Origin: GWE2-42-39 sp034003625
Lineage (GTDB): Bacteria > Bacteroidota > Bacteroidia > Bacteroidales > Prolixibacteraceae
Length of the DNA: 64,000 nucleotides
Reading direction: 5' to 3'
Assembly: GCA_034003625.1 (NCBI GenBank)
Contig: JAVEYG010000018.1
Coordinates: 1 to 64,000, forward strand
Shown here: piece by piece, positions 33,923 to 42,466 of the stretch
How the letters are laid out: the number at the start of each line of letters is the position of its first letter
Position numbering within the stretch: position 1 is the stretch's first letter
Program-made: the position numbers and the translations under genes
Notes under the pieces: model-generated
What the model saw: the letters and a program-made list of their open reading frames with translations, nothing else
The model's database searches: none
Told to the model about the DNA's origin: nothing

Positions 33923-34971
33923 TGGATTTCCGCTTCCAGAATATTTAGTTGAAGTTTTTTCCGTTTCAGGTCGAATTTTTTGCTGCGGTCATAGCTGATC
34001 CCCATTTTTTTCAGCAGTGGTCCGCAATCAACCTGATGCATCTGCAACCCGATTGCCCAAGGGTCGAAACCGAGTACCAGCCCGGCCATTTCTTCATAGG
34101 TAAGTACCGGGATCCCCTGCCCGTCGGAACCAAACCATTCGTTTTTCATTTCGCCGATGGTGTATTGCCAGCGGTCGAGAAACATGGTGCAACCCGGACA
34201 GTTGGCCACAATGAAATCGGGTTTGTAGGGCGCCATCGACTCGAATTTGCGATACGAGTTGGCAATGCTGTACCCGCGGTTGGCTTTTACCACATATTGC
34301 CGGAACCCAAAACCGCAACAATGGCGGCGTTCGGGATAATCGACCGGCTGGCCGCCCCAACTGCTGACCATCCCCGATAAAACAACCGGAAACTCGGCAC
34401 CGCCAATTCCTTTCGAGGGGAATATTTTTGCATAATGACAACCAATATGGTCAACCACTTTCAGCGGTTCGCCGGTCTGCACGTTCACCAGTGGACTTTG
34501 AATGTGTTTGCCGATTTCACTTCTGAAATGATAAATAATGTCGGACGTGTGCATGATGGCTTCCGGTTTCTCAAATTCGCGCCGGGTTGATTTCCAGAGC
34601 ATTTCACGGATTTTCGTTTCCACTTCCGGATGGTGTTCCCAAGTTTCCATTACTTCGTTGTAAAGTCCGAATGAAGTTACGCACGAAGGCACCAGGTATT
34701 TGTACCCGGCTTCGGTCATCAGTGAAAATTGCCGGGCAATTACCGTCATAGTGGTTTCGAAGGGAACAATATCGGTATGGTAGGCGATACCGGAGCACGA
34801 AGTATGTTTTGGGTCGTCGAGAATATCTTTTCCCAGCAAATCCTGAAGAATATTTAGAAATAATTTTTCGGACCCCGGGAAGAAATTCTGACGAATGCAA
34901 CTACGGGCGAAATAATAATGGTCGTCGGGGATTTGCTGATTGTAATTTTTCCAGTTTTTTGAAACAGACAT
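33919..34971 (-). CDS. HdrB-like CCG-domain protein
   Basis: A protein of 350 residues with cysteine-rich CCG-type blocks: RSCIRQNFFPGSE, HTSCSGIAYH, YLVPSCVTSFG, HIGCHYAK, ERRHCCGFGFRQ and IVANCPGCTMFLDRW. These cysteines should ligate the noncubane [4Fe-4S] pair found in HdrB, the site of disulfide reduction in the methanogen enzyme. It overlaps the HdrA-like gene by four bases and follows the HdrC-like gene by 12. Confidence 0.85.
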   Translation of the reverse strand: MSVSKNWKNYNQQIPDDHYYFARSCIRQNFFPGSEKLFLNILQDLLGKDILDDPKHTSCSGIAYHTDIVPFETTMTVIARQFSLMTEAGYKYLVPSCVTSFGLYNEVMETWEHHPEVETKIREMLWKSTRREFEKPEAIMHTSDIIYHFRSEIGKHIQSPLVNVQTGEPLKVVDHIGCHYAKIFPSKGIGGAEFPVVLSGMVSSWGGQPVDYPERRHCCGFGFRQYVVKANRGYSIANSYRKFESMAPYKPDFIVANCPGCTMFLDRWQYTIGEMKNEWFGSDGQGIPVLTYEEMAGLVLGFDPWAIGLQMHQVDCGPLLKKMGISYDRSKKFDLKRKKLQLNILEAEIQ

Positions 34972-34983
34972 TGCGAATGGTTG

Positions 34984-35685
34984 CTAATTGTGTTCTGAAT
35001 TTTTGGAATAAACATGATAGAAGTATTCGTTATCGCAATCGTCGTGAATGTCCATGTTCATTTCTTTTGCTTTTTCTTCCGAATACCGTTGAACGGTTTC
35101 AAACATCTCTGTACCGCCAGTTTCGTCGAAAATCCGTTGCAGCTCGTTAAGCGATTCCTGATCGATTTTTCGTAGTGTTCCGGCTCCCGGCTTATTGTAG
35201 TTGCCGCCCAGCGAGTCGTACAGTTTCTCGGCATTTTTAGTAATCCATTCCCAAACCGGCCCCTGTTCCGGGTGCAACGAAGGGTTCATTCTTTCGGGAT
35301 GAACACAATAACCTGTTTCCAGAATATTTTTTCCGACGGTTTGTTTTACGGCAAATTGCTGGCGCCCTTTCTCCGATTCGGTAAAATAGCCCAGCAACTG
35401 GCTTAATTTACGGAGGGCCTGAATAATATATCCGGGGGTATTTCCTCGCGGACAACGGGTTTTGCACGACATGCACTGACCGCAATACCAGATGGTTTCG
35501 CTTTTTAGCAGCATGCGGATGGTCTCGTTATCACGGGTTTGAACCTGATTGGCTATAATTCGTGGATCGTAGTCGTAAAATTGTGCAGCCGGACAAACTG
35601 CCGTGCAAATGCCACAGTTGATACACGCATTGAGCCCGTCGGTTAAACGGATATCTTCTGCAAGGAGATCATACAGGTTTTCCAT
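34984..35685 (-). CDS. HdrC-like 4Fe-4S protein, first gene of the operon
   Basis: A protein of 233 residues from ATG 35685 (MENLYDLLAEDIRL); a longer reading from 35808 adds 41 residues that look unrelated. Two cluster motifs, ACINCGICTAVCPAAQF and WYCGQCMSCKTRCPRG, match HdrC. The C-terminal half is helical with no further cysteine motif except isolated ones. It opens the operon HdrC-HdrB-HdrA-FeS-HdrDE; a long untranslated region lies upstream. Confidence 0.8.
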   Translation of the reverse strand: MENLYDLLAEDIRLTDGLNACINCGICTAVCPAAQFYDYDPRIIANQVQTRDNETIRMLLKSETIWYCGQCMSCKTRCPRGNTPGYIIQALRKLSQLLGYFTESEKGRQQFAVKQTVGKNILETGYCVHPERMNPSLHPEQGPVWEWITKNAEKLYDSLGGNYNKPGAGTLRKIDQESLNELQRIFDETGGTEMFETVQRYSEEKAKEMNMDIHDDCDNEYFYHVYSKNSEHN

Positions 35686-35911
35686 GCCGATTTCTGGTTT
35701 GATAGTAAAATTAGTAGGAAAAGCACGACCAGAAAAGCCGTAAAAAGCGTATTTTGAAGGGGTATTTTTACTTATCGGCAATAAAACGGGAACAGGATTA
35801 TTGTTCAATCAACTCCAACAAAGGAAAGAAAATTTTATGCATTAATTATTGAACTTCGGCATTCGGGTATGTTCTTTTAAACACCTGGCCATTTCCCGAA
35901 AAAATGGATAA

Positions 35912-36219
35912 AAACTTCTGTACATTAATAACAGCAGTGGTTTTAACGGTTTTCCCGATGAGGAAGGCTGGATTTAAAAGCTTATTTTTATTGTGCAAAC
36001 AATAATAACATTAATCCAGCTCATGTCAAACGTATTAACAAAAACAGGCACAGTGTTAGTGAACAAAATAACCACAGACATATGCGATACAATCCCGTTG
36101 GGCCAGACAATCAAGCGTTTTCGGAATCATTACAACAGGAAAGGATTCTTCATGAAGTTGTTCCGGGGCCATATTTTGTAGTGCCGTGTCAACCATCAAA
36201 TATCGACTTGTCATTCTGA
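35912..36219 (+). pseudogene. Possible decayed gene with frameshifts
   Basis: In the 580-base gap before the tRNA gene, two different plus-strand frames look coding: KLLYINNSSGFNGFPDEEG (35912 on) ends in a stop after GWI, and from 35962 another frame reads DLKAYFYCANNNNINPAHVK and later MRYNPVGPDNQAFSES, ERILHEVVPGPYFVVPC. They overlap near 35960, as after a one-base indel. No start codon and no known family. The signal is weak. Confidence 0.25.
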
Positions 36220-36285
36220 GTGAAATGAAGAATCTCATGTTTAGGGCTATTTACAACAGATGCTTCACTGCGTTCAGTATGACAA
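36209..36285. repeat. REP-like imperfect inverted repeat
   Basis: The left arm TGTCATTCTGAGTGAAATGA (36209-36228, continuing to AGAATCT) is the imperfect reverse complement of the right arm 36258-36285 (AGATGCTTCACTGC...ATGACA). This is the pattern of a palindromic intergenic repeat often seen in Bacteroidota. Confidence 0.55.
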
Positions 36286-36390
36286 AATGATGTAGACTTG
36301 ACATTATGGTAAATAACTTATTCTTGTTAATTAATATTCAACTTTGTTACTATTTTGTTACCCGCTGTGCGACCAACCTTTGTAATTATG

Positions 36391-36465
36391 TGGGTTGTAC
36401 TGGATTCGAACCAGTGACCCCTACCCTGTCAAGGTAATGCTCTAAACCAACTGAGCTAACAACCC
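36391..36465 (-). tRNA. tRNA-Val (anticodon GAC)
   Basis: The minus strand folds as a full cloverleaf of 75 bases: acceptor GGGTTGT/ACAACCC, D stem GCTC/GAGC, anticodon stem TTACC/GGTAG with loop TTGACAG (anticodon GAC, reads GUC/GUU), variable GGGTC, T arm ACTGG-TTCGAAT-CCAGT, discriminator A. No CCA is encoded. Confidence 0.93.
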
Positions 36466-36599
36466 AAAAGCCCTGCAAAAATATAAAAATTTGCAAACTG
36501 CAAAATGAAACACAACGATTATCCACGGAAAATATGCTCTTAAAGTATCCCTTTCAGTAATCCCCAAGCCGTTCTGTTTCCAAAACGTATCACATTGAC

Positions 36600-36607
36600 T
36601 ATATTTG
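36600..36607 (+). promoter_or_regulatory. -7 promoter element for the transmembrane regulator gene
   Basis: TATATTTG matches TAnnTTTG exactly; a start about six bases later leaves roughly 20 bases before the ATG at 36635, which supports that start over earlier codons. Confidence 0.45.
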
Positions 36608-36634
36608 TTCATCGAAAAAATGACCGGAAATGCT

Positions 36635-39181
36635 ATGAGATCGTTTTTTAAGCACATTGTTTTCCTGATATTCTCTCTTCTGAACAGTGCATTTCTGCAT
36701 TTAGTTGCGGCAGAAGAAGGAAATCTGCGGCTTTACGACGAAAGTATTTTTGTTATTTCAAATTATTCCGGGGTCGATGCCAACCTGAAGGAAACCCGAA
36801 CGGTCAGGGAACTCCTTGACCTGAACATCGGGGGGTTCCGGTTCTATCTGGAATGGGAAAAACAGCAAAACCAGATCATGCTGAAGAATTCGACCGGAGG
36901 GTCAACCCCATTTATCGGAACCCTGGTCGGGATACGCGAAAAATTAGAGAAAACCCCGGATAAAATATTGACGCTTTTCCTCGATTTTAGCGTAAATGTA
37001 AACGAGCTCGAAAATGTTTTTGAACAGTCGGGACTTGACCGGTTTCTTTACGTTCACAATCCAAAAACCGGCTGGCCTGCATTAAAAACTATGGTCGAAG
37101 AGAATCGGCGTTTAATTGTTTTTGCCATGCAACACCACCGTTATGCCCCTGACTGGCTGAACTACATCTGGGATTTTGCGGTGGAACCTTACTTTTCGTT
37201 ACTCGAAGCACACGATTTTAAAGGAGAATTTCTGAAAGGAGACCCCAAGAACAGCCTGTTGATTTACAATGATTATAATCTTCCTCGCCGGGTCGATAAC
37301 CCGTTAAACCGGGGTAGCAACCTGACTCAAAATCCTTACTTGATAGAACATATAAAAAACACTTGGGCGAACACGGGCAAAATGCCCAATTTTATTATGC
37401 TTGACCGTTTCGAAATGTGGATCGTTACGGTAACCAACCAGTTACGTTCGTTTAAAGTGGTAAAAGGGACCGTTAGTTTCAATGCGCAGATACTCGATTA
37501 TGTCAGTTGGGTTGGTTCAAACAGTCTGACCAATGGAAAATTCAGTTTCCCGATCGGTCCTGGCGACAATATTTCGCTCATTCCCAAAAGTCCGGGATAT
37601 CGTTTCAAACCCGAATCAGTTGTTTTTGAAGAACCGGCACAGAACATTGTCCAGCATTTTATTGCTTCGCCACTCGAAATCGACGAAAACCTGGAAGCCT
37701 ATTACACATTTGAAAACGGGGTGAAAGACAACAGCCTGAATAATCGCACCGGTGAAAATATCGGGGTTACGTTTATGAACGACTCCGTTCGTTCAACTGT
37801 AGCGTGGTTCGACAACAAAAGCCATATTGTACTGACCAAGTCAGAAGATGTCAAAATACGGGACCACGATTTTACGATCACAGCCTGGATAAAAATCAGG
37901 GAATACCTTCCTGATAAAGACGATTACTGCATCATCGGTACAAAAACAAATACCTATCAGCAAGGCATCCATTTATTGATCCGGAAACAAAAACCTTATT
38001 TCGGTTTTTATTCAAACGATCTGGAAGGAAATACCCGTCTGAAAGCAGGGAAATGGTACCATCTCACCTGGCGGTACAACAAGGAAAATGGAGAGCAGGC
38101 CATTTTTGTAAACGGAAAACTTGACAGCAAATCCCTGGGGCACCCTTCGTTTAAGGGCCGCGACAACCTGTTTATCGGAGTAGCCGGTTTCAGTTGGGTA
38201 TCAAACATGTACGGGGCAATCGACGATCTTGCCATCTGGTCAAGAGCGCTCGGCGAAGACGAAATCTGGGGAATCAGTAACGAAGTATATGAAATTGTCC
38301 CCAAACGCAATATTTTTATTCGCTACCCTGTTCTTTTCACAGGCGGTATCCTGCTATTATTTGTTGCAGTTCTTGTTTTTGCCTATCTGAAGTTTTTCAA
38401 AAATCTGAAACACAGTTTTATTTCTGCTGAAAAAATCCGCAAACTGGAACAAACCGAATCTCACCAACCCTGGAAAAATTACATCCGGCTGTTCGGAACT
38501 TTCAAAGTAATCGACAAAGAGGGGAATAACATTACCACGCAGTTTACCCCAAAAATCAAACAGCTTTTTTTGCTGATCATGCTTTATTCGCAGAAAAACG
38601 GGATCACCACCAAAGAAATGACCGATATTCTGTGGCCCGGTCAATCGTACCAGGGGGCGAAAAACAGCAGGGGCGTCACCATCCGTAAACTTCGGCTCTT
38701 GCTTGAATCAATTGACAAAGTGGAAATCAATTTCAACATCGACCGATGGACCATGGAATTTTCCGGCGATGTGTACTGTGACTATATCGAGTATCTGAAC
38801 ATTCTGGAGAAAAAAGGCGAAGACCCATCATACTATCTGAAGTTTTACCAGATCATCCGGGGGGGTGAAGTGTTTAAAGGGGAGATGTACGAATGGCTCG
38901 ACGATTTTAAAGGAAATATCGGAAACAGTATTATCGATATGCTGCTGAAGTTTCTTGCAAAACTCGATATTGAAAAAGATAATGAATTAGTGATGAAACT
39001 TGCCAACCGCATTTTTGAAACCGATCCGGTAAACGAACAAGCCCTGCAATTTAAACTAAATGCGCTGGTCAAACAAAACAATTATAATACTGCCCGGTTC
39101 ACGTATGACAAATTTTGCGCCCTTTACCGGGAATATTACGGCGAAACATTTTCTCGAAAATTTGACACGCTGATTCCCTGA
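36635..39181 (+). CDS. Transmembrane one-component regulator: PI-PLC-like barrel, LamG, winged helix/BTAD
   Basis: A protein of 848 residues from ATG 36635. Parts in order: signal peptide (about 1-25); a periplasmic region resembling the PI-PLC barrel (about 40-240, LLDLNIGGFRFYLEW, DKILTLFLDFS) but without the catalytic histidines I would expect; a linker; a LamG/concanavalin-like domain (about 350-540, LEAYYTFENGVKDNSLNN, FTITAWIKI, KAGKWYHLTWRYN, GAIDDLAIWSRAL); one membrane helix (about 558-587); and in the cytosol an OmpR/SARP-type winged helix (about 616-705, IRLFGTFKVIDKEG, NSRGVTIRKLRLLLE) with a BTAD-like helical tail. It probably senses a glycan outside and binds DNA inside. It is placed directly upstream of cytochrome module B, with an inverted repeat between, so that operon is the likely target. 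Confidence 0.75.
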   Translation: MRSFFKHIVFLIFSLLNSAFLHLVAAEEGNLRLYDESIFVISNYSGVDANLKETRTVRELLDLNIGGFRFYLEWEKQQNQIMLKNSTGGSTPFIGTLVGIREKLEKTPDKILTLFLDFSVNVNELENVFEQSGLDRFLYVHNPKTGWPALKTMVEENRRLIVFAMQHHRYAPDWLNYIWDFAVEPYFSLLEAHDFKGEFLKGDPKNSLLIYNDYNLPRRVDNPLNRGSNLTQNPYLIEHIKNTWANTGKMPNFIMLDRFEMWIVTVTNQLRSFKVVKGTVSFNAQILDYVSWVGSNSLTNGKFSFPIGPGDNISLIPKSPGYRFKPESVVFEEPAQNIVQHFIASPLEIDENLEAYYTFENGVKDNSLNNRTGENIGVTFMNDSVRSTVAWFDNKSHIVLTKSEDVKIRDHDFTITAWIKIREYLPDKDDYCIIGTKTNTYQQGIHLLIRKQKPYFGFYSNDLEGNTRLKAGKWYHLTWRYNKENGEQAIFVNGKLDSKSLGHPSFKGRDNLFIGVAGFSWVSNMYGAIDDLAIWSRALGEDEIWGISNEVYEIVPKRNIFIRYPVLFTGGILLLFVAVLVFAYLKFFKNLKHSFISAEKIRKLEQTESHQPWKNYIRLFGTFKVIDKEGNNITTQFTPKIKQLFLLIMLYSQKNGITTKEMTDILWPGQSYQGAKNSRGVTIRKLRLLLESIDKVEINFNIDRWTMEFSGDVYCDYIEYLNILEKKGEDPSYYLKFYQIIRGGEVFKGEMYEWLDDFKGNIGNSIIDMLLKFLAKLDIEKDNELVMKLANRIFETDPVNEQALQFKLNALVKQNNYNTARFTYDKFCALYREYYGETFSRKFDTLIP

Positions 39182-39261
39182 TCAAAAAAAATCACATTGG
39201 GTTAATTTTTTTATTATACATTGATTTTCAGTACTTCTTATTATAAAATATAATCTCAAAA

Positions 39262-39300
39262 GAGGTTATTTTAATCAAAATTTAACCCGCAGATAACCTC
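39262..39300. promoter_or_regulatory. Candidate operator: inverted repeat GAGGTTAT-N23-ATAACCTC
   Basis: GAGGTTAT (39262-39269) and ATAACCTC (39293-39300) are perfect inverted repeats with a 23-base AT-rich spacer, ending right before an imperfect -7 element (TAATTTG, about 39305-39311). It lies between the regulator gene and the operon it precedes. Confidence 0.45.
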
Positions 39301-39375
39301 ATTATAATTTGCAGGTAAATGTGCGCTAATAGCCCTCCCTTATATTCACAGAGAAAACAAAAATGCCTTAGAAGG

Positions 39376-40899
39376 ATGAAACTAAACTTGAGATCAATAG
39401 TAACTGGCCGCAAACTGTATTTGCTCATGTTTGTTTCAGGTATTGCTTCTTGCCTGATTGTTTTGCTTGTTGGCAAAAAGGCATACGATTATACTTCCAC
39501 CGACGAATATTGCATGTCGTGTCATGTACATCCCCATGCCGAACAAAGCTGGAAACTTTCCACTCATTATAACAACAGCTCAGGGGTCATCGTTCACTGC
39601 ACCGAATGCCATCTGCCTCCGAAAGGGCACGGGCAATTTTTTGCCAAAGCAAAGCACGGGGCAAAAGATGTCTATGGCTTCTTGTTCAAAGACAGCGCCG
39701 ATTTTAACTGGGAACAGAAGCGGACGCTTGAAGCGGCAAAGCATTTTGTGTATACCGAGTCGTGCATAAAATGCCATCAGAATTTATTTCCGACCACCCT
39801 TTCGAAAGAAGGTGATGATGCACACCTGAATTTTATTACCTCGAAAGAAGACATAAGTTGTTTGAACTGCCATCTCGACGTTGGCCATTTCGACCCCGAC
39901 CGCAAGCACGAACACAACACCGATTTTGGCCTTGCCGAAGCAGCCAGGGAAATTTTCACTGAAGCCACAAAGGTGGACGAATTCAGGAATTTCACGGAAA
40001 AAATCCCGGGATCCGGCGTTTCATTTGAAATGGTTGCCGTTCCGGGCGGACAGTTCAACATGGGAAGCCCCGAAAACGAAGATTTCCGCAATACCGACGA
40101 AGGGCCGGTACACACAGTTGAAGTGTCGGATTTCTGGATGGGTAAAATTGAAGTCAGTTGGGACGAATACCTGACTTTTTTCAAAGAAACATCTTCGCAG
40201 GGAAGAAAAGAAACCGTGCAGACTTCGGAAGAAGTAGACGGAATAACCGGCCCGACACCGCCGTGGGGAGCGCCCGACCAGGGGTGGGGAAAAGGCTCGC
40301 GCCCGGCAATTACCATGTCGTGGCACGCCGCCAACACTTACTGCCGATGGTTGAGCCAGGTAACCGGCAAAAAATACCGCCTGCCCACCGAGGCCGAATG
40401 GGAATACGCCTGCCGTGGCGGTTCCGATGGCCCCTATCCTTTCGCGGGAAGCCCGAAAGATTATACTTCGGAGGGTATCTTCAAAAAGATTTTAGGAGCC
40501 GACACCACGACAATCAATTCGTATGTTATTTATAAAGAAAACAGTATGTCCCGTTCGCAGGAGTCGTCAAGGATAAAGGAAAATCCATTCGGGCTGAAGA
40601 ACATGTTGGGAAATGTGGCTGAATTTTGTCTCGATTATTATTCGCCCGATACGTACAAAGAGCGGCAGGGATTGGCAAAAGACCCGCGTGGCCCTCAAAA
40701 AGGCACAGAACGCGTCATCCGTGGCGGCTCGTTTAAAAGCGATGCGAAAGATGTCCGCGCGGCAGCCCGCAACTACACCAAAACAAAGGCATGGTTAGTC
40801 ACCGACCCGCAAATGCCTAAAAGTATCTGGTGGTATTCCGATTGTGTGGATGTCGGTTTCCGGGTGGTTTGCGAACCGGATGAAACAATTAAAAAGTAA
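39376..40899 (+). CDS. Membrane tetraheme cytochrome c (NapC/NrfH-like) fused to an FGE-like domain, copy B
   Basis: A protein of 507 residues from ATG 39376; the 19 codons upstream from 39319 look non-coding. Same plan as copy A: one N-terminal helix (about 14-32), heme motifs CMSCH (46-50), CTECH (75-79), CIKCH (130-134) and CLNCH (162-166), then an FGE-like domain from about residue 213 (MVAVPGGQFNMGSPENEDF, LPTEAEWEYACRG, NMLGNVAEFCLDYY, VIRGGSFKSD, DVGFRVVCE). The FGE catalytic cysteines after GGS are missing here too (GGSFKSDAKDVRAAAR). Both copies share the insert TSEEVDGITGPTPPWG-type (copy A: EVDAITGPTPPYG). It heads the operon that runs to 47338. Confidence 0.85.
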   Translation: MKLNLRSIVTGRKLYLLMFVSGIASCLIVLLVGKKAYDYTSTDEYCMSCHVHPHAEQSWKLSTHYNNSSGVIVHCTECHLPPKGHGQFFAKAKHGAKDVYGFLFKDSADFNWEQKRTLEAAKHFVYTESCIKCHQNLFPTTLSKEGDDAHLNFITSKEDISCLNCHLDVGHFDPDRKHEHNTDFGLAEAAREIFTEATKVDEFRNFTEKIPGSGVSFEMVAVPGGQFNMGSPENEDFRNTDEGPVHTVEVSDFWMGKIEVSWDEYLTFFKETSSQGRKETVQTSEEVDGITGPTPPWGAPDQGWGKGSRPAITMSWHAANTYCRWLSQVTGKKYRLPTEAEWEYACRGGSDGPYPFAGSPKDYTSEGIFKKILGADTTTINSYVIYKENSMSRSQESSRIKENPFGLKNMLGNVAEFCLDYYSPDTYKERQGLAKDPRGPQKGTERVIRGGSFKSDAKDVRAAARNYTKTKAWLVTDPQMPKSIWWYSDCVDVGFRVVCEPDETIKK

Positions 40900-40943
40900 T
40901 GTTGATTTAATTTCTGACAAACGTGAAAAAAGAAGCAAGAAAT

Positions 40944-42272
40944 ATGGACCGCAGGAAGTTTTTTGAGTCAAGCGCACTGGCCGGTATCGGATTATTAGGG
41001 GCTGCTTCCTTCCTGTCTTCCTGTAAAAAAGAACTAACGAATAAAGAATTGGCCCTGCCCCCTATTCTGGCAGGAGCGCCCAAAGGGGAAAAACTTCGTG
41101 CCGGATTGGTAGGCGCCGGAAACAGGGGAACGGGCGCCGCGATTAACTTTATCAGCGCAGGGCCTGATTTGGAAATTATTGCACTGGCCGATGTTTTTCA
41201 GGATAAAATTGACGAATGCCGCAACCGTTTTGCCGGGTTTAAAAGACCCATCCCTGAGGAAAATTGTTTCGTAGGGTTCGACGCCTATAAAAAACTCATG
41301 GAACTGAAAGAAGTGGATGTGGTGTTACTGGCCACCCCGCCGAAGTTCAGGCCCGAACATTTTAACGAAGCCATCCGGCAGGGCAAACATGTTTTCATGG
41401 AAAAACCTGTCGCTGTTGACCCGGTCGGCATCCGCTCGGTGATTGCCACCGCAAAAAAAGCCGAAGCGGTTGGTTTAAATGTAATTACCGGAACGCAACG
41501 CCGCCATCAGGAAGATTATATTGAAACCTATAAACAAGTAGCATCCGGGGCTATTGGCACACCGCTTGCCGCAAAAGCTTTCTGGAACCAGAACCACGTT
41601 TGGTTCCGCACTCGCGAAGAAGAATGGGACGACATGACCTATATGCTCCGCAACTGGAACAATTTCTGCTGGTTGTGTGGCGACCACATTCTCGATACAC
41701 ACGTCCATAACGTAGATGTAATCAACTGGTTTCTGGGCAAACATCCCGAAATGGCCATTGGCTATGGAGGCCGCCACCGCCGCGTTACCGGCGACCAGTA
41801 CGACTTTTTCAGCATCGACTTTGATTTCGGGAACGGAATTTTCTCGCACAGTATGTGCCGCCAGATTGACGATTGCGCCAACGGTACCGGCGAATTGATC
41901 ATGGGTACCGAAGGGTACACCAATTGCCAGAACACCATCTGGAACCTCGACGGGACAGTGAAATGGAAATTCAACTACCCGAAAGACGATAACGGGAACG
42001 AAACCGACAAGCTAAAAATACCGCCGTATGTCCAGGAGCACATGCACTTGGTACATGCCATCCGCACCGGCGAATATGTAAATGAAGCTGAAACCACGGC
42101 CATTTCGACCCTCACAGCCATTATGGGGCGCGAGGCAGCCTATACCGGTAAGAAAATTACCTGGGACGAAATTTTTAAATCGGGAATGGAACTGGGACCA
42201 AAAGAAATGCAGTTTGGGCCGGTTGACATGCAATTTGAGACACCTGTACCGGGAACACAGCACAAAGCGTAG
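40944..42272 (+). CDS. Exported lipoprotein Gfo/Idh/MocA oxidoreductase, copy B
   Basis: A protein of 442 residues from ATG 40944, the same length as copy A. Tat-type start MDRRKFFESSALAGIG, lipobox LSSC (Cys27). Rossmann motif GAGNRGTG, EKPVAVDPVGIRS (identical block in copy A), and the catalytic GDHILDTHVHNVDVINW. The two copies differ most after MCRQI and in the C-terminal tail, as expected for duplicated enzymes with diverged substrates. It lies 44 bases after the cytochrome-FGE-like gene and 194 before the next Gfo/Idh/MocA gene. Confidence 0.88.
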   Translation: MDRRKFFESSALAGIGLLGAASFLSSCKKELTNKELALPPILAGAPKGEKLRAGLVGAGNRGTGAAINFISAGPDLEIIALADVFQDKIDECRNRFAGFKRPIPEENCFVGFDAYKKLMELKEVDVVLLATPPKFRPEHFNEAIRQGKHVFMEKPVAVDPVGIRSVIATAKKAEAVGLNVITGTQRRHQEDYIETYKQVASGAIGTPLAAKAFWNQNHVWFRTREEEWDDMTYMLRNWNNFCWLCGDHILDTHVHNVDVINWFLGKHPEMAIGYGGRHRRVTGDQYDFFSIDFDFGNGIFSHSMCRQIDDCANGTGELIMGTEGYTNCQNTIWNLDGTVKWKFNYPKDDNGNETDKLKIPPYVQEHMHLVHAIRTGEYVNEAETTAISTLTAIMGREAAYTGKKITWDEIFKSGMELGPKEMQFGPVDMQFETPVPGTQHKA

Positions 42273-42406
42273 AAGCCCCACTCAAACCTCTCCCCGAAAG
42301 GAAGAGGCCAGGGCAGTGAAAGAAACAAAGGATGGCTTATTGGTTTAGAATGATCGACTGTTTTTATAAAGAAAAAGAATGAACCTAAAATAAACTAATT
42401 CATAAC

Positions 42407-42449
42407 CTGTTCTCCTTTTTCCCTTCTAACGATAGGATTGGGGAGGCTT
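42407..42449. repeat. GGGGAGGCTT-type repeat upstream of the 42467 gene
   Basis: CTGTTCTCC..., then GATTGGGGAGGCTT, a near copy of the element at 52078-52122 that lies in the same position relative to a start codon. A related partial hairpin (CCTCT ... AGAGG) occurs at about 42293-42313. Confidence 0.5.
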
Positions 42450-42466
42450 CTAAACTGAACGAAACG

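Noticed and set aside
30727..35808. Methanogenesis-type heterodisulfide reductase
   Set aside because: The surrounding genes are clearly Bacteroidota; the HdrA is short and no methanogenesis genes are present. Only the enzyme family, not the pathway, is supported.
35993..36181. Open frame of 62 residues starting at GTG 35993
   Set aside because: It lacks a convincing start and pattern; another frame of the same stretch looks more protein-like and is listed as a possible decayed gene.
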